Assembly: GCA_964485405.1 (NCBI GenBank)
Contig: CAZAJG010000013.1
Coordinates: forward strand, 30,282-94,281
Direction of reading: 5' to 3'
Origin: CAKZNE01 sp964485405
GTDB taxonomy: Bacteria > Bacteroidota > Bacteroidia > Flavobacteriales > Schleiferiaceae
Length of the DNA stretch: 64,000 nucleotides
Positions 27,534 through 37,108 of this stretch are shown here, in pieces. The translations under genes and the position numbers were made by a program. How positions within the stretch are numbered: the first letter of the stretch is position 1; the number at the start of each line of letters is the position of its first letter. The notes under the pieces were generated by a model. That model was not told the DNA's origin, ran no database searches, and saw only the letters and a program-made list of their open reading frames with translations.

Positions 27534-28549
27534 TGATAAAAAAAGCCAGCCTCCTTCTATTGTCCTTAGCATTTATCGCTTGTAACTCTTCTGAGCCAAA
27601 AGGTGATGATCAATCCATTATTCCAACCAATAAAACTTCCGATAGTTTTTTACCATCCAGCAATGGTGGACGTATGGATATCATCGTAGTTGCGAAGGAA
27701 TCTTTATGGCAAACAGCAGCTGGCGATGCGTTTAGAAAGTATTTCACCGTTGAACAAGCTGGTCTTCCGCAACCGGAATCTCTATTTAATGTAAGGCAAG
27801 TAGAGCCCAGAGAATTTAACGATCTCCTTAAACGCTCCCGAACAGTTGTAGTATTGGAAAAAGGAATGGATCTAGAAAAAGCTTATGCCTTTCAAAAAAA
27901 CCAATGGGCTAAACCGCAATTGGTGTTTAGTTTTAAAGGAAAAACGCCTGAAGAGATTGCTGAATTGGTTCAACAGCAACAAGCGGATATCATTAAAAAG
28001 ATAAAAGCGCATGAGATTAAAGTGCTTCAGGCACGCTTAAAAAAAGGCGGTTTTCAAAAGCCACCTAAAATGTTGGCAAAGCATAATGTAAGTCTTAACA
28101 TTCCTAAAGCTTTTAAGCTAGATCAGGAAAACGACAACCTATTGGTTTTTTGGAATAAGACCTTTAAAACCGATCAAGGGATTATTGTACACTTTGAGCC
28201 TTTGGATGAAGATTTGGCTTCTATTGGCACCAACACCATTCCGCTTAGAGATAGCATTACCAAACGCTATATTCAGGGTGCTCAAAAAGGGAGTTACATG
28301 GCTACAGAGATGCTTGTTCCTCCTACCATTACACAAACAGAATTAGCGGGACAGTTTACCCTTGAAACGCGTGGTTTGTGGAAAACGGTGAACGATTTTA
28401 TGGGAGGTGCTTTCATCAACTACACTGTGTACGATGAAAAAAACAAGCAGATCATCTTTTTAGATGCTTTCTTATATTCTCCTGAAACACAAAAACGCAA
28501 GTTCGTTTTAGAGCTTGAAGCAATCTTAAAGTCGCTTAAGATTTCATAG
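27533..28549 (+). CDS. DUF4837 family lipoprotein
   Basis: A 338-residue lipoprotein (lipobox FIAC, Cys17). The sequences SNGGRMDIIVVAKESLWQ, FNVRQVEPREFNDLL and GLWKTVNDFMGGAFINYTVYD are typical of DUF4837, a Bacteroidota family of unknown function. It overlaps the transglycosylase gene by one base, a common arrangement, suggesting a role in the cell wall or envelope. Its end overlaps the convergent GT-C-like gene by 14 bp. Confidence 0.88.
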   Translation: MIKKASLLLLSLAFIACNSSEPKGDDQSIIPTNKTSDSFLPSSNGGRMDIIVVAKESLWQTAAGDAFRKYFTVEQAGLPQPESLFNVRQVEPREFNDLLKRSRTVVVLEKGMDLEKAYAFQKNQWAKPQLVFSFKGKTPEEIAELVQQQQADIIKKIKAHEIKVLQARLKKGGFQKPPKMLAKHNVSLNIPKAFKLDQENDNLLVFWNKTFKTDQGIIVHFEPLDEDLASIGTNTIPLRDSITKRYIQGAQKGSYMATEMLVPPTITQTELAGQFTLETRGLWKTVNDFMGGAFINYTVYDEKNKQIIFLDAFLYSPETQKRKFVLELEAILKSLKIS

Positions 28550-29897
28550 CTTCTTGAAGCATGATTCTCCGGTGCCATTTTGTAAAGAAATAAGCACACC
28601 CTACTATTGCGATTAGGAATAAAATCAAGGAAACATAAGCGGGTATGTTAAAATGCCCTAGAAGGTGGTGCTGATTCCATTTCCCCTCCATTATTCTTGG
28701 AACGATAACATCCAGCAATGGAAACTTATATTCTGTAGAAGGATACAAAACCGTAGCCTTATTGAGCACCACATGAATAAGCCCGAAAATGCCAAGCCCA
28801 TAAAACAAAGTCTTACCCACTCCACTCCACCTAGGTTTAAATTCCACCAGAAATGGTACCAAAACAACTATTGGATTTAGGTAGCGTGGCCCAAAAGTCC
28901 ATCCTTGATACCAGCTTTTACTAGAGGCAATGAGTAGAACATAACTGATCACCATCCAGAAAGCAACACCTTCCTTTTTCCTAATATTAAAAATAGGCTT
29001 AAACTTGGCTATCGAGAAAAAAGCGATAATTAAGGGTGTGTAAAAGATCAGACCGCGATAAGGAGAAATGGTAATATGAAAAAGGGCTTCAAGTGAAGGC
29101 AGTTGAAAACCATACGCCTCGCTGTTCATCTTAAAACCTTCCTGAAATTTGTAAGCAAAATCCCAAGGTGAATGAGTGAGTATGTGGTTATAAAACAACT
29201 GCAGTAAGAGAAAAGGGAGTAAACCGAATAAGAGTTGAAAACCACCTTTATACTTTTTCTGAACGATAAAATAGACTCCAAAAACAACTGCCAACAACAA
29301 AGTTGTATACTCAGACATAAAGCTCATCCCTAAAAAAACACCCACCTGCACCCACTTTTCTTTCTCAAAAGCAGTGAAGGTTAAAAAGATGAGAAAGGCC
29401 GTTAAGGTGTGACTAAAGAATGTGCCTGAAAACGCAAACAAAAAGCTGCCCATAAAGTAAAAGAGCATAATCTTTACGCCATAAGTATGATTCCATACTT
29501 TGTTTTTCAGAAAGCCCATCAACATCAGCACAAAAGGTAGAGCACCAAAAACCAAAGCGCCAAGACCGATAGTGAAGCTCAACTGTTCCTCAACCGAAAC
29601 ATCTTTTAAGGGATAAATAGCATTGGCCACATATAAAACCGGAACCATTAAGAACCCTGCTAACGGGCTTTTGTCTGAATAATAGTGATCGCCAATAGTT
29701 GCTTTGTCTCCCGTATATTTTGCGTACTCGTCAATAGCCAAATCGCCTTCTAGAACCAAGCTTAATGGCATGGCCGCTCTCGATACGGTATTCCATGACA
29801 GGGATCTATCTAAGTAAAAAGTAGACAGAACAAATAGCACCAAAAATAAGGCTGTAAAGAAGGAGAAACGATTTTTATGGCTAAGCTCTAAGCCCAT
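28536..29897 (-). CDS. Multi-pass membrane protein, GT-C glycosyltransferase-like
   Basis: A 453-residue protein with about ten hydrophobic helices. After the first helix, residues about 55-80 (LAIDEYAKYTGDKATIG, then DHYYSDKSPLAGFLMVP) form the first extracytoplasmic loop with acidic residues, as in GT-C enzymes that use polyprenyl-phosphate sugars. SPYRGLIFYTPLI and SWYQGWTFGPRYLNP occur later. The same two motifs, in altered form, occur in the membrane protein at 38478-39836. Sugar donor and acceptor are unknown. It lies 11 bp downstream of recO on the same strand. Confidence 0.65.
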   Translation of the reverse strand: MGLELSHKNRFSFFTALFLVLFVLSTFYLDRSLSWNTVSRAAMPLSLVLEGDLAIDEYAKYTGDKATIGDHYYSDKSPLAGFLMVPVLYVANAIYPLKDVSVEEQLSFTIGLGALVFGALPFVLMLMGFLKNKVWNHTYGVKIMLFYFMGSFLFAFSGTFFSHTLTAFLIFLTFTAFEKEKWVQVGVFLGMSFMSEYTTLLLAVVFGVYFIVQKKYKGGFQLLFGLLPFLLLQLFYNHILTHSPWDFAYKFQEGFKMNSEAYGFQLPSLEALFHITISPYRGLIFYTPLIIAFFSIAKFKPIFNIRKKEGVAFWMVISYVLLIASSKSWYQGWTFGPRYLNPIVVLVPFLVEFKPRWSGVGKTLFYGLGIFGLIHVVLNKATVLYPSTEYKFPLLDVIVPRIMEGKWNQHHLLGHFNIPAYVSLILFLIAIVGCAYFFTKWHRRIMLQEAMKS

Positions 29898-29908
29898 TTG
29901 GATTTTGA

Positions 29909-30628
29909 TTAATGCAAAACGGTGTGCAACACATCGATAGACTTCAAGTTTCCGAAATCCTTGATGTGCAATCGAAAATAATCAATTAAGGCTTCTAAGA
30001 GCATAGAACGATTTGTAGAGCTGAGTTGAAAGCTCTCTAGGTCTTCCAGCTCCAAGCCATCTAGCTTTTTCCACTCCTTGAGTAGAGGCTCCTTTAAAAA
30101 ATGACTATGAAGAGGCTCCGAACTGTAATAATTACCCTCTGATAGGTCAAAAAAGCCTTTTTCTTGAGCTTTTTGTGGTTTAAAACCTAAAAAGGAGCTC
30201 AATCGATACAAAAAGAATAAATGAAAGTTTGCAACACCTTTATCTAGGCTATCGAGGTAATAAATAGAAGACGATAAATAGTCGAATAAATCAGGTTGCG
30301 CTTCTTCCTCATGAAGCACATGGCTTAGTACTTCTGCCAAAAACATACTGAGGCAGTTTTTTATGGGATCGTAAAAAAGTTGCTCATAGAGCTGGTGGTG
30401 AGAGACTTCCTTTAGCCGTTTTAATTCTCCTTTAGATTTGGGATAAAACACCACTTCAAATTGGTTAAGTGGCATGGCAATAGAAGATTTTAACTTTCCT
30501 TTTTTTCCTCTAACTCCACCAACAATAAAGCTGAGCAAACCGTAATCCTTAGAATATGATTTTAGAATAATACTACTGTCCCCATACTTTACTGATCCAA
30601 GAACAATAACCCGAGACTTTTGGAGCAT
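29909..30628 (-). CDS. recO: DNA repair protein RecO
   Basis: A 239-residue protein starting MLQKSRVIVLGSVKYGDSSI and continuing ILKSYSKDYGLLSFIVGGVRG, the N-terminal OB fold of RecO, followed by a helical C-terminal region. It loads RecA on SSB-coated DNA with RecR. The zinc-binding cysteines seen in some RecO proteins are absent, as in other Bacteroidota members. It sits 2 bp after porZ; recO next to porZ is common in this phylum. Confidence 0.93.
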   Translation of the reverse strand: MLQKSRVIVLGSVKYGDSSIILKSYSKDYGLLSFIVGGVRGKKGKLKSSIAMPLNQFEVVFYPKSKGELKRLKEVSHHQLYEQLFYDPIKNCLSMFLAEVLSHVLHEEEAQPDLFDYLSSSIYYLDSLDKGVANFHLFFLYRLSSFLGFKPQKAQEKGFFDLSEGNYYSSEPLHSHFLKEPLLKEWKKLDGLELEDLESFQLSSTNRSMLLEALIDYFRLHIKDFGNLKSIDVLHTVLH

Positions 30629-30630
30629 TT

Positions 30631-32955
30631 TTAGTTGACAATAAGAATTTTAGTTACTTCGGTTGCCGATCCTAAATCGTTGGTGATGTAAGCTAAATAT
30701 ACTCCTGATTTTGCTCGAACCCCATCAAAACTATTTCCACTCCAAAGCGCTTGTCCTCCTTCTGCTACGGTTTCAAAAACAATATTTCCTTCAATATCGG
30801 TAATCTTAACCTGTGCATTGGTTACCAAGCCTCTAATTAAAATAGGTCCAGTATAGCCTGGCTCTACCGGATTTGGGTAGGCATATACATCCTCATTAAA
30901 ATCACTCCCTTCGGTAGCTACTCCTTGAAAAGCCACTAAACCTTGATCTGTACCAAAATAAACAACTCCCGTTTCATCGTCAATTTCAATATCCAACACA
31001 TTGTTGCTTATCAACGGACTATTACTTGAAGTAAAATGATAAATTTCTTCTCTACCATCGGTAGACGTATAAAACGCACCACTGTTAGATGTGGCAAACC
31101 ATTTTTTATTGGAGCCATCCACTTCAATATCGTTTACCTCTTCTCCCCCTAAAAAAGGATCTCCTAAGCCATCGCCATCCTCATCAATGATGATGCGTTG
31201 AGCATCAAAATTCCGATTGGGCTCAAAGAGGTTTTGTGGACTGAATAAAACCGCAACACCTTCATCTGTGCCTATCCATATCTCTCCATCTTTATCTTCG
31301 GCAAACGATAAAACTCGCTCTGTAGGAAGATTTCCAGCGTTTTCCGTAGAAGTCATTCTTTTAGTCTCCAATTGCCCATTGGTAAAGCGCCCTACAATAA
31401 TACCAGAGGTACGGGTTTGCATCCAAATTTGATCCAAAGTGGTAAACATAATATCTTTTACAGGCACTCCACTTCCTCCAGCAGAACCTACCCCATAACT
31501 CTGCACTGTTCCATCTGCTCTCAATACGCCTAACGGACGATCCGTAAGTGAATTTGTAAACCACAGGTTTCCATCAGGATCATACGCAAAGCCGCCTATC
31601 CGATGATTTCCAGACCCTCCAAGACTAGGCAATACCTCTTCTGTTACTGAAGCACTATTTATGATTCGCACAAATTGATTGTCTTGAAACTCCACAATAC
31701 CCGAGCCGTAAGCACTTAAAAAATAATGTGATACATCGTTGGGGTCGGACATAATTTCTACAATGTCTTTATACTCATCAAAAGTGGTATTGGATACATT
31801 ATCCCAAGTGAAATCATTTAAAACGGAAAAGCCAGAATTATTAAACTGTGGCGACCATACCGGATCAATTTCTCCCGGTGACATAAAAAGGATGCTCTGG
31901 TTGGTATGCATTCCATTAATCTTTTTGGTGACCGGAGAATTGGGGTTAAAGTTTTGAATAAATAGTTTTTGAAAGTTTAAAAACAAACCATCTCCATCGT
32001 CCACAATCCATACCGACTCTGCGCCATCATCTATCACTGCTGCTTGAGGTCTAAAGCCGGGAACGCCTGTTTGGTCTTCTACAGCTCCAGAAACCACATT
32101 GTATTGTACGGCAAAATTTTGATCATATCCGGCAACACTAAAACCATTACAAACGAGTAGAACACCTTGACTTTCACGTACATGAAAATAATTCGCTTCT
32201 GGAATTTCAGAGGCGTATATCCACTGTCCGTTTCTTCTGTAAAAGATAGAATCGTTTCCGTTATCCCCCTTTTTATTCACCAATACTTCTCCTTGAAAAA
32301 TCGTTACATCTTCAACTTCGGTTGTAAAACCAATACTATCGTTCCAACGTTCAAAAAATTGCAACTGCTCATTGAGCGAAGAACTAAATAGTCCCAATTC
32401 CGTTGCTGCGTAAATACTATCGTTATCTGGGTTTATAACCACCTCATTTACCCGAACGGTTGCTCCTTTTGGTCCAATGATGTAGGTTTCTTTGATAATT
32501 TCTTGCTCTAAATCCAACACCACAATTCCAAAATCTGTTGACATGTAAACTAGGTCACCGTAAGGATACAGATGGTTGATGGTTTTTAAACCTGGGAAAT
32601 TCGCGGAAAGGGTAATATCTGATATATTGGTAACCTGATCTCCTTTAAGAATATCAATATTGGCGTTTGCATAGCCTATGATGATTTCATCTCTAGACTC
32701 CGCATAAGCCATGTCGGTTATATTGATATCGCTTAGCCCACTGAGTTTTGAAATTCTCTTTATATCGCGGTCTACTTTGCTAAAAATAAAAAGACCTTGC
32801 TCTGATGCACTATAAACCAAATCCCCTACTTGCACTACCGCTACTCCTGCCCCATAGGGAAGATGATCAATCCAAACTCCAACCTCACTGGTGGTTTGAG
32901 CTTTTAAAGAAGATAAAGCTATAATGCTGAAAAATAAATATTTAACTATTTTCAT
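30631..32955 (-). CDS. porZ: Type IX secretion system protein PorZ-like (propellers plus sorting domain)
   Basis: A 774-residue protein with signal peptide (IVKYLFFSIIALSSLKAQ). The start of the mature part, VGVWIDHLPYGAGVAVVQVG with VYSASEQGLFIFSK, matches the first propeller of PorZ. Two seven-bladed propellers cover about residues 20-670, with WFTNSLTDRPLGVL and EIWIGTDEGVAVL as typical blades. The last 80 residues are a T9SS type A sorting domain (YAYPNPVEPGYTGPILIRG to KILIVN). In Porphyromonas, PorZ is part of the attachment complex that joins anionic LPS to cargo. The neighbour recO fits the usual context. Confidence 0.88.
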   Translation of the reverse strand: MKIVKYLFFSIIALSSLKAQTTSEVGVWIDHLPYGAGVAVVQVGDLVYSASEQGLFIFSKVDRDIKRISKLSGLSDINITDMAYAESRDEIIIGYANANIDILKGDQVTNISDITLSANFPGLKTINHLYPYGDLVYMSTDFGIVVLDLEQEIIKETYIIGPKGATVRVNEVVINPDNDSIYAATELGLFSSSLNEQLQFFERWNDSIGFTTEVEDVTIFQGEVLVNKKGDNGNDSIFYRRNGQWIYASEIPEANYFHVRESQGVLLVCNGFSVAGYDQNFAVQYNVVSGAVEDQTGVPGFRPQAAVIDDGAESVWIVDDGDGLFLNFQKLFIQNFNPNSPVTKKINGMHTNQSILFMSPGEIDPVWSPQFNNSGFSVLNDFTWDNVSNTTFDEYKDIVEIMSDPNDVSHYFLSAYGSGIVEFQDNQFVRIINSASVTEEVLPSLGGSGNHRIGGFAYDPDGNLWFTNSLTDRPLGVLRADGTVQSYGVGSAGGSGVPVKDIMFTTLDQIWMQTRTSGIIVGRFTNGQLETKRMTSTENAGNLPTERVLSFAEDKDGEIWIGTDEGVAVLFSPQNLFEPNRNFDAQRIIIDEDGDGLGDPFLGGEEVNDIEVDGSNKKWFATSNSGAFYTSTDGREEIYHFTSSNSPLISNNVLDIEIDDETGVVYFGTDQGLVAFQGVATEGSDFNEDVYAYPNPVEPGYTGPILIRGLVTNAQVKITDIEGNIVFETVAEGGQALWSGNSFDGVRAKSGVYLAYITNDLGSATEVTKILIVN

Positions 32956-33121
32956 GCTGCCAAAAAAAGCGTTTTATGCATTAAGAAACGCTAAAGCTAT
33001 TCAAAAATGATCTCAAAGGGCAACTTTCTGCTCGTTTGAATTGATATCTTTGCTTTGATTAGCGCTTTTTGCGCAAAAATACCTGTTGGTATTAAATACA
33101 GTTTTTACACAAATACAGATT

Positions 33122-34318
33122 ATGGGGTGCAATAGTTGTACGAGTAACGGGCTCCCAAAAGGATGCAAGAACAATGGTTCGTGTGGCACAAATGGCTGTA
33201 ATACACTGAGTGTATTCGATTGGCTTTCTGATATGGAATTGCCAGCAAATCACACTCCCTTCGATTGTTTGGAGGTACGTTTTAAAAATGGTAGAAAAGA
33301 GTTTTACAGAAACGTTAATGACCTTTCTGTTCATATTGGAGATATAGTGGCTGTGGAAGGATCTCCTGGCCATGACATAGGAATTGTTTCTTTAACCGGA
33401 GAGCTGGTTAAACTTCAGATGAAGAAAAAGAAACAAGATGCTGACTCCAAAGAGATAAAAAAACTATACAGAAAAGCCACACAACGCGACATTGACACTT
33501 GGCAATCCGCCCGGGAAAAAGAACAAAATACCATGATGAGAACCCGTCAATTGGCGTTGGATCTCGGATTGACGATGAAGATTAGCGATGTTGAATATCA
33601 AGGAGATGGCGGTAAAGCCACTTTCTTTTATACCGCAGAAGATCGTGTAGATTTTAGAGAGCTGATTAAAAAAATGGCTTTTGAATTTAAGATTCGCATT
33701 GAAATGCGGCAGATTGGAAGTCGACAAGAAGCTGGAAGAGTAGGTGGAATTGGCTCATGTGGACGAGAACTCTGCTGCACTACTTGGCTCACTGATTTCA
33801 GGAGCGTAAATACCTCTGCCGCTCGATACCAGCAGCTTTCACTCAATCCTCAAAAGTTAGCAGGTCAATGCGGTAAACTCAAATGTTGCTTAAATTACGA
33901 GTTAGATACGTACGTAGATGCCTTAAAAGAGTTTCCGGAGACGATGATAGATCTGGAAACGAAAAAAGGACATGCTATTTTTCAGAAAATGGATATTTTC
34001 AAGAAAAAAGTATGGTATTCCTATAAAAATGAGGCCATTGAATGGATTCCTTTAGAGGTGGAAGCCCTAAAAGAGATCATTTCTTTAAATGAGAAAGGAC
34101 AAAAAGTAGAGTCTTTAGAAGACTATTCCGCTCAAATAGCTGTTGCTGAAGTAGCTCTTCCTGATTTTGACAATGTGGTTGGCCAAGACAGCTTAACCCG
34201 TTTTGATCACAAGAAGAACAGAAAGGGTGGGCGTGGAAACTCTCGAAATAAAAAGGGAAGAACTCAAAACAGAAATCGCAACCATTCCAAATCAAAACCC
34301 AGGGGTGAAAAGAAGTAG
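33122..34318 (+). CDS. PSP1-domain protein, RicT (YaaT)-like
   Basis: A 398-residue cytoplasmic protein; I begin at the ATG at 33122, since upstream codons add an unrelated stretch. The N-terminus is Cys-rich (C3, C6, C15, C21, C26). The PSP1 core contains MRQIGSRQEAGRVGGIGSCG, RELCCTTWL and AGQCGKLKCCLNYEL, the conserved cysteine pattern of this family. In Bacillus RicT, cysteines bind Fe-S clusters and the protein aids mRNA processing with RicA and RicF. The C-terminal 30 residues are Lys/Arg/Asn-rich. A -7-like TATCTTTG lies at 33045-33052. It overlaps gldH by 14 bp. Confidence 0.9.
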   Translation: MGCNSCTSNGLPKGCKNNGSCGTNGCNTLSVFDWLSDMELPANHTPFDCLEVRFKNGRKEFYRNVNDLSVHIGDIVAVEGSPGHDIGIVSLTGELVKLQMKKKKQDADSKEIKKLYRKATQRDIDTWQSAREKEQNTMMRTRQLALDLGLTMKISDVEYQGDGGKATFFYTAEDRVDFRELIKKMAFEFKIRIEMRQIGSRQEAGRVGGIGSCGRELCCTTWLTDFRSVNTSAARYQQLSLNPQKLAGQCGKLKCCLNYELDTYVDALKEFPETMIDLETKKGHAIFQKMDIFKKKVWYSYKNEAIEWIPLEVEALKEIISLNEKGQKVESLEDYSAQIAVAEVALPDFDNVVGQDSLTRFDHKKNRKGGRGNSRNKKGRTQNRNRNHSKSKPRGEKK

Positions 34319-34784
34319 ATTTTTTGCCATATTATCTTTTGCTTTCCTTGTTGCGAGTTGCAGTGAAACTCCATATTTTGAAGAATATGTGGAAATTCCC
34401 AACAACGAGTGGCATCAAGATAGTAGTATCTTTTTCACAGTAGATGTAGATGACACTACGTCTAAATTCTTAATTGGCTTAAACCTCCGTAACAACAACA
34501 GCTATCCTTACAGCAATATTTTTTTGTTTCGCGAGATACGAAGCTCTAGGGGAATTGAGTTTAGAGATACAGCTGAGTTTTATTTGGCTAATGCCTATGG
34601 CAAGTGGCTAGGTGAGGGTATTGGAGAGCTAAAAACCAATCAATGGGTTTTTAGTAAGGAAGGGGTACGATTCCGAAAAAAAGACACCTATACTTTTTCC
34701 ATCACTCAAGCCATGCGAACAGAGCGTTTGGAAGGCATAGAAGACGTGGGAATTACTATATTTAAATCAAAATCAAACCCATAA
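34305..34784 (+). CDS. gldH: Gliding motility lipoprotein GldH
   Basis: A 159-residue lipoprotein. The GTG at 34305 is chosen because it gives a compact signal peptide (VKRSRFFAILSFAFLVASC, Cys19) and the usual GldH length; the longer frame prepends 34 residues that overlap the RicT-like gene. Conserved features are YFEEYVEIPNNEW, FTVDVDDTTSKFLIGLNLRN and KWLGEGIGELKTNQWVF. GldH is needed for gliding and is linked to T9SS function in Flavobacterium. It lies 2 bp before the PBP1A gene. Confidence 0.9.
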   Translation: MKRSRFFAILSFAFLVASCSETPYFEEYVEIPNNEWHQDSSIFFTVDVDDTTSKFLIGLNLRNNNSYPYSNIFLFREIRSSRGIEFRDTAEFYLANAYGKWLGEGIGELKTNQWVFSKEGVRFRKKDTYTFSITQAMRTERLEGIEDVGITIFKSKSNP

Positions 34785-34786
34785 AA

Positions 34787-37090
34787 ATGGCTAAAAAGAA
34801 AGGCAAATCTAAAGATGACTTTTCGGCTTATGTAAAATGGTTTTGGATTCTTTTCATAAGTGGAGTACTCAGTATCCCCATTTGCATTGGGCTTACAGCC
34901 ATTGGAGCTTTTGGTAAACTCCCCACCTTTGAAGAGATTGAAAACCCTAAGAGTAATCTGGCCAGCCAAATTATTACGGCTGACAACTCTATTTTAGGTA
35001 AATTTTATAAAGATAATCGTACCCATACAGAATATCATGAGCTATCTCCCCACCTTGTAAATGCCCTAGTAGCTACCGAGGATGAGCGTTATTACGACCA
35101 TAGTGGGATTGATTTCAAGGCTCTTTTAAGAGCCATTACCCGATTGGGTAAAGATGGTGGAGGAAGTACCATTACACAACAATTGGCCAAACAGCTTTTT
35201 CATAAACCTGCTCGAGGTTGGCGAAGAATACCCCAAAAATTTAAAGAGTGGGTTATTGCAGCTCGTTTAGAAAGACAGTATACTAAGCAGGAGATCATCA
35301 CCATGTACTTTAACCAGTTTGGTTTCTATTACAACGCTATTGGTATCAACTCAGCAGCCTCTATTTATTTCAACACTTCTCCGGATCAGTTAAGCTTACC
35401 ACAATCCGCTATTTTAGTAGGTATGGCCAAGAACCCTCGGCTATACAATCCAGTTAGAAATCCAGAATTGATGAAAAAGCGCAGAAATGTGGTTTACCTT
35501 CAAATGGAGAGGAATAAAATGCTAGAGCCGGTTGCGAGAGATAGTCTCAAAGAGATGCCGATTGAAGTAACTTTTAAAAGAGTAGGCCTATCAGAAGGTT
35601 TGGCGCCTTATTTTAGGGAATATTTGAGGCAGTACATGAAAAAGTGGATTGCCAAAAACCCTAAACCAAATGGTGAGGAGTATAACTTGTATACAGACGG
35701 TTTAAAGATCTATACGACTCTAGATTCCAGAATGCAACGTTATGCAGAAGAAGCGGTGCAGGAGCACATGAGTAATCTTCAAGATGCTTTCTTTAAAGAG
35801 GAAAAAAGAATTAAGAATAAAAACGCACCCTTTCACAATGTAACGCCAGCAGAGATTAAAAGAATCCTGAAAAGAGGGATGGTTAATTCTGACCGATATA
35901 AAAAACTAAGAAATGCAGGGGTTTCGAGAGATTCTATTGATCTTATTTTCAATACTCCAACCGATATGTCCATCTTTTCCTGGAAGGGAGAGATCGACAC
36001 AGTTATGTCTCCAATGGACTCCATTCGCTGGCACAAACACTTTTATCAAAGTGGCTTACTGTCTGTTGAGCCCCAAACCGGTTTTGTAAAAGCTTGGGTT
36101 GGCGGGATAAATCACAAACGCTTTAAATACGACCATGTAAAGCAAGGTAGGAGACAAGTAGGTTCTACTTTTAAACCTTTTGTTTACGCTACCGCCATTA
36201 AGCAAAAGCACTATTCTCCTTGTTTTGAAGTGCCCAACGTGATTACCTGCATTGAAAAAGGAAAGTTTGATCTGTTAAAAGACTGGTGTCCTAAAAACTC
36301 CAATAACGAATATGGTGGTGTAGTAAGTCTAAAAGAAGGTTTAGCAAAAAGTATGAATACAGTTACGACCTACTTGATGAAACAAGTTGGTCCTGAACCT
36401 GTAATTCGTTTAACCAAGGAAATGGGCGTGAAGGCAGAAATACCTGTTCAACCTTCTATTGCTCTAGGTACACCTGACCTTTCGGTGTATGAAATGGTTG
36501 GTTCGTACACCACTTTTGCCAATAAAGGAGTTTATACGGAGCCCATCATGATCACGCGTATTGAAGATAAAAATGGGGTGGTTTTACAGGAGTTCGTTCC
36601 AGAAACCAATGAAGTGATGAGCGAAGAAGACGCCTATGTAGTTTTAGACCTCCTAAAAGGAGTTACCCGTTATCAAGGCGCTTCCGGCACACGCTTAAGA
36701 ACCAAATGGAGCAACTACACCTATGGTGTAGTAACCGGGCATCCTTATCAGTTTACCAACCCTATTGCGGGTAAAACAGGAACCACGGATAACAACTCTG
36801 ATGGATGGTTTATGGGGGTTGTGCCTAATTTGGTAACCGGTGTTTGGGGAGGTTGTGAAGATAGAGCAGCACATTTTCATAGAACCTACTACGGGCAGGG
36901 AGCTACCGTTTCACTACCGGTTTGGGCCCTTTACATGCAAAAATGTTATGGAGATCCTACTTTGTCAGTGAGTAAATCCGATTTTGAAAAACCGGATGTG
37001 CCCATTCGAACCAATTTGGATTGTAATCAGAAGTCAGGAGATGAAGGGGAGCTGGAATCCAAACCTGATCTTACTTCTGAATTTGAATAA
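34787..37090 (+). CDS. Penicillin-binding protein 1A, bifunctional transglycosylase/transpeptidase
   Basis: A 767-residue class A PBP with one N-terminal membrane anchor (about 17-42). The GT51 domain has ATEDERYYDHSGIDFKAL (catalytic Glu98), GGSTITQQLAKQLF (125-138) and RLERQYTKQEIITMYFNQ. The transpeptidase domain has the active-site SxxK at S460-K463 (GSTFKPF), an SMN motif (SxN) and KTG at 663-665. It polymerises and cross-links peptidoglycan in the periplasm. It lies 2 bp downstream of gldH, a common Bacteroidota pairing. Confidence 0.96.
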   Translation: MAKKKGKSKDDFSAYVKWFWILFISGVLSIPICIGLTAIGAFGKLPTFEEIENPKSNLASQIITADNSILGKFYKDNRTHTEYHELSPHLVNALVATEDERYYDHSGIDFKALLRAITRLGKDGGGSTITQQLAKQLFHKPARGWRRIPQKFKEWVIAARLERQYTKQEIITMYFNQFGFYYNAIGINSAASIYFNTSPDQLSLPQSAILVGMAKNPRLYNPVRNPELMKKRRNVVYLQMERNKMLEPVARDSLKEMPIEVTFKRVGLSEGLAPYFREYLRQYMKKWIAKNPKPNGEEYNLYTDGLKIYTTLDSRMQRYAEEAVQEHMSNLQDAFFKEEKRIKNKNAPFHNVTPAEIKRILKRGMVNSDRYKKLRNAGVSRDSIDLIFNTPTDMSIFSWKGEIDTVMSPMDSIRWHKHFYQSGLLSVEPQTGFVKAWVGGINHKRFKYDHVKQGRRQVGSTFKPFVYATAIKQKHYSPCFEVPNVITCIEKGKFDLLKDWCPKNSNNEYGGVVSLKEGLAKSMNTVTTYLMKQVGPEPVIRLTKEMGVKAEIPVQPSIALGTPDLSVYEMVGSYTTFANKGVYTEPIMITRIEDKNGVVLQEFVPETNEVMSEEDAYVVLDLLKGVTRYQGASGTRLRTKWSNYTYGVVTGHPYQFTNPIAGKTGTTDNNSDGWFMGVVPNLVTGVWGGCEDRAAHFHRTYYGQGATVSLPVWALYMQKCYGDPTLSVSKSDFEKPDVPIRTNLDCNQKSGDEGELESKPDLTSEFE

Positions 37091-37108
37091 AACGGAAAAT
37101 AAAACTAC

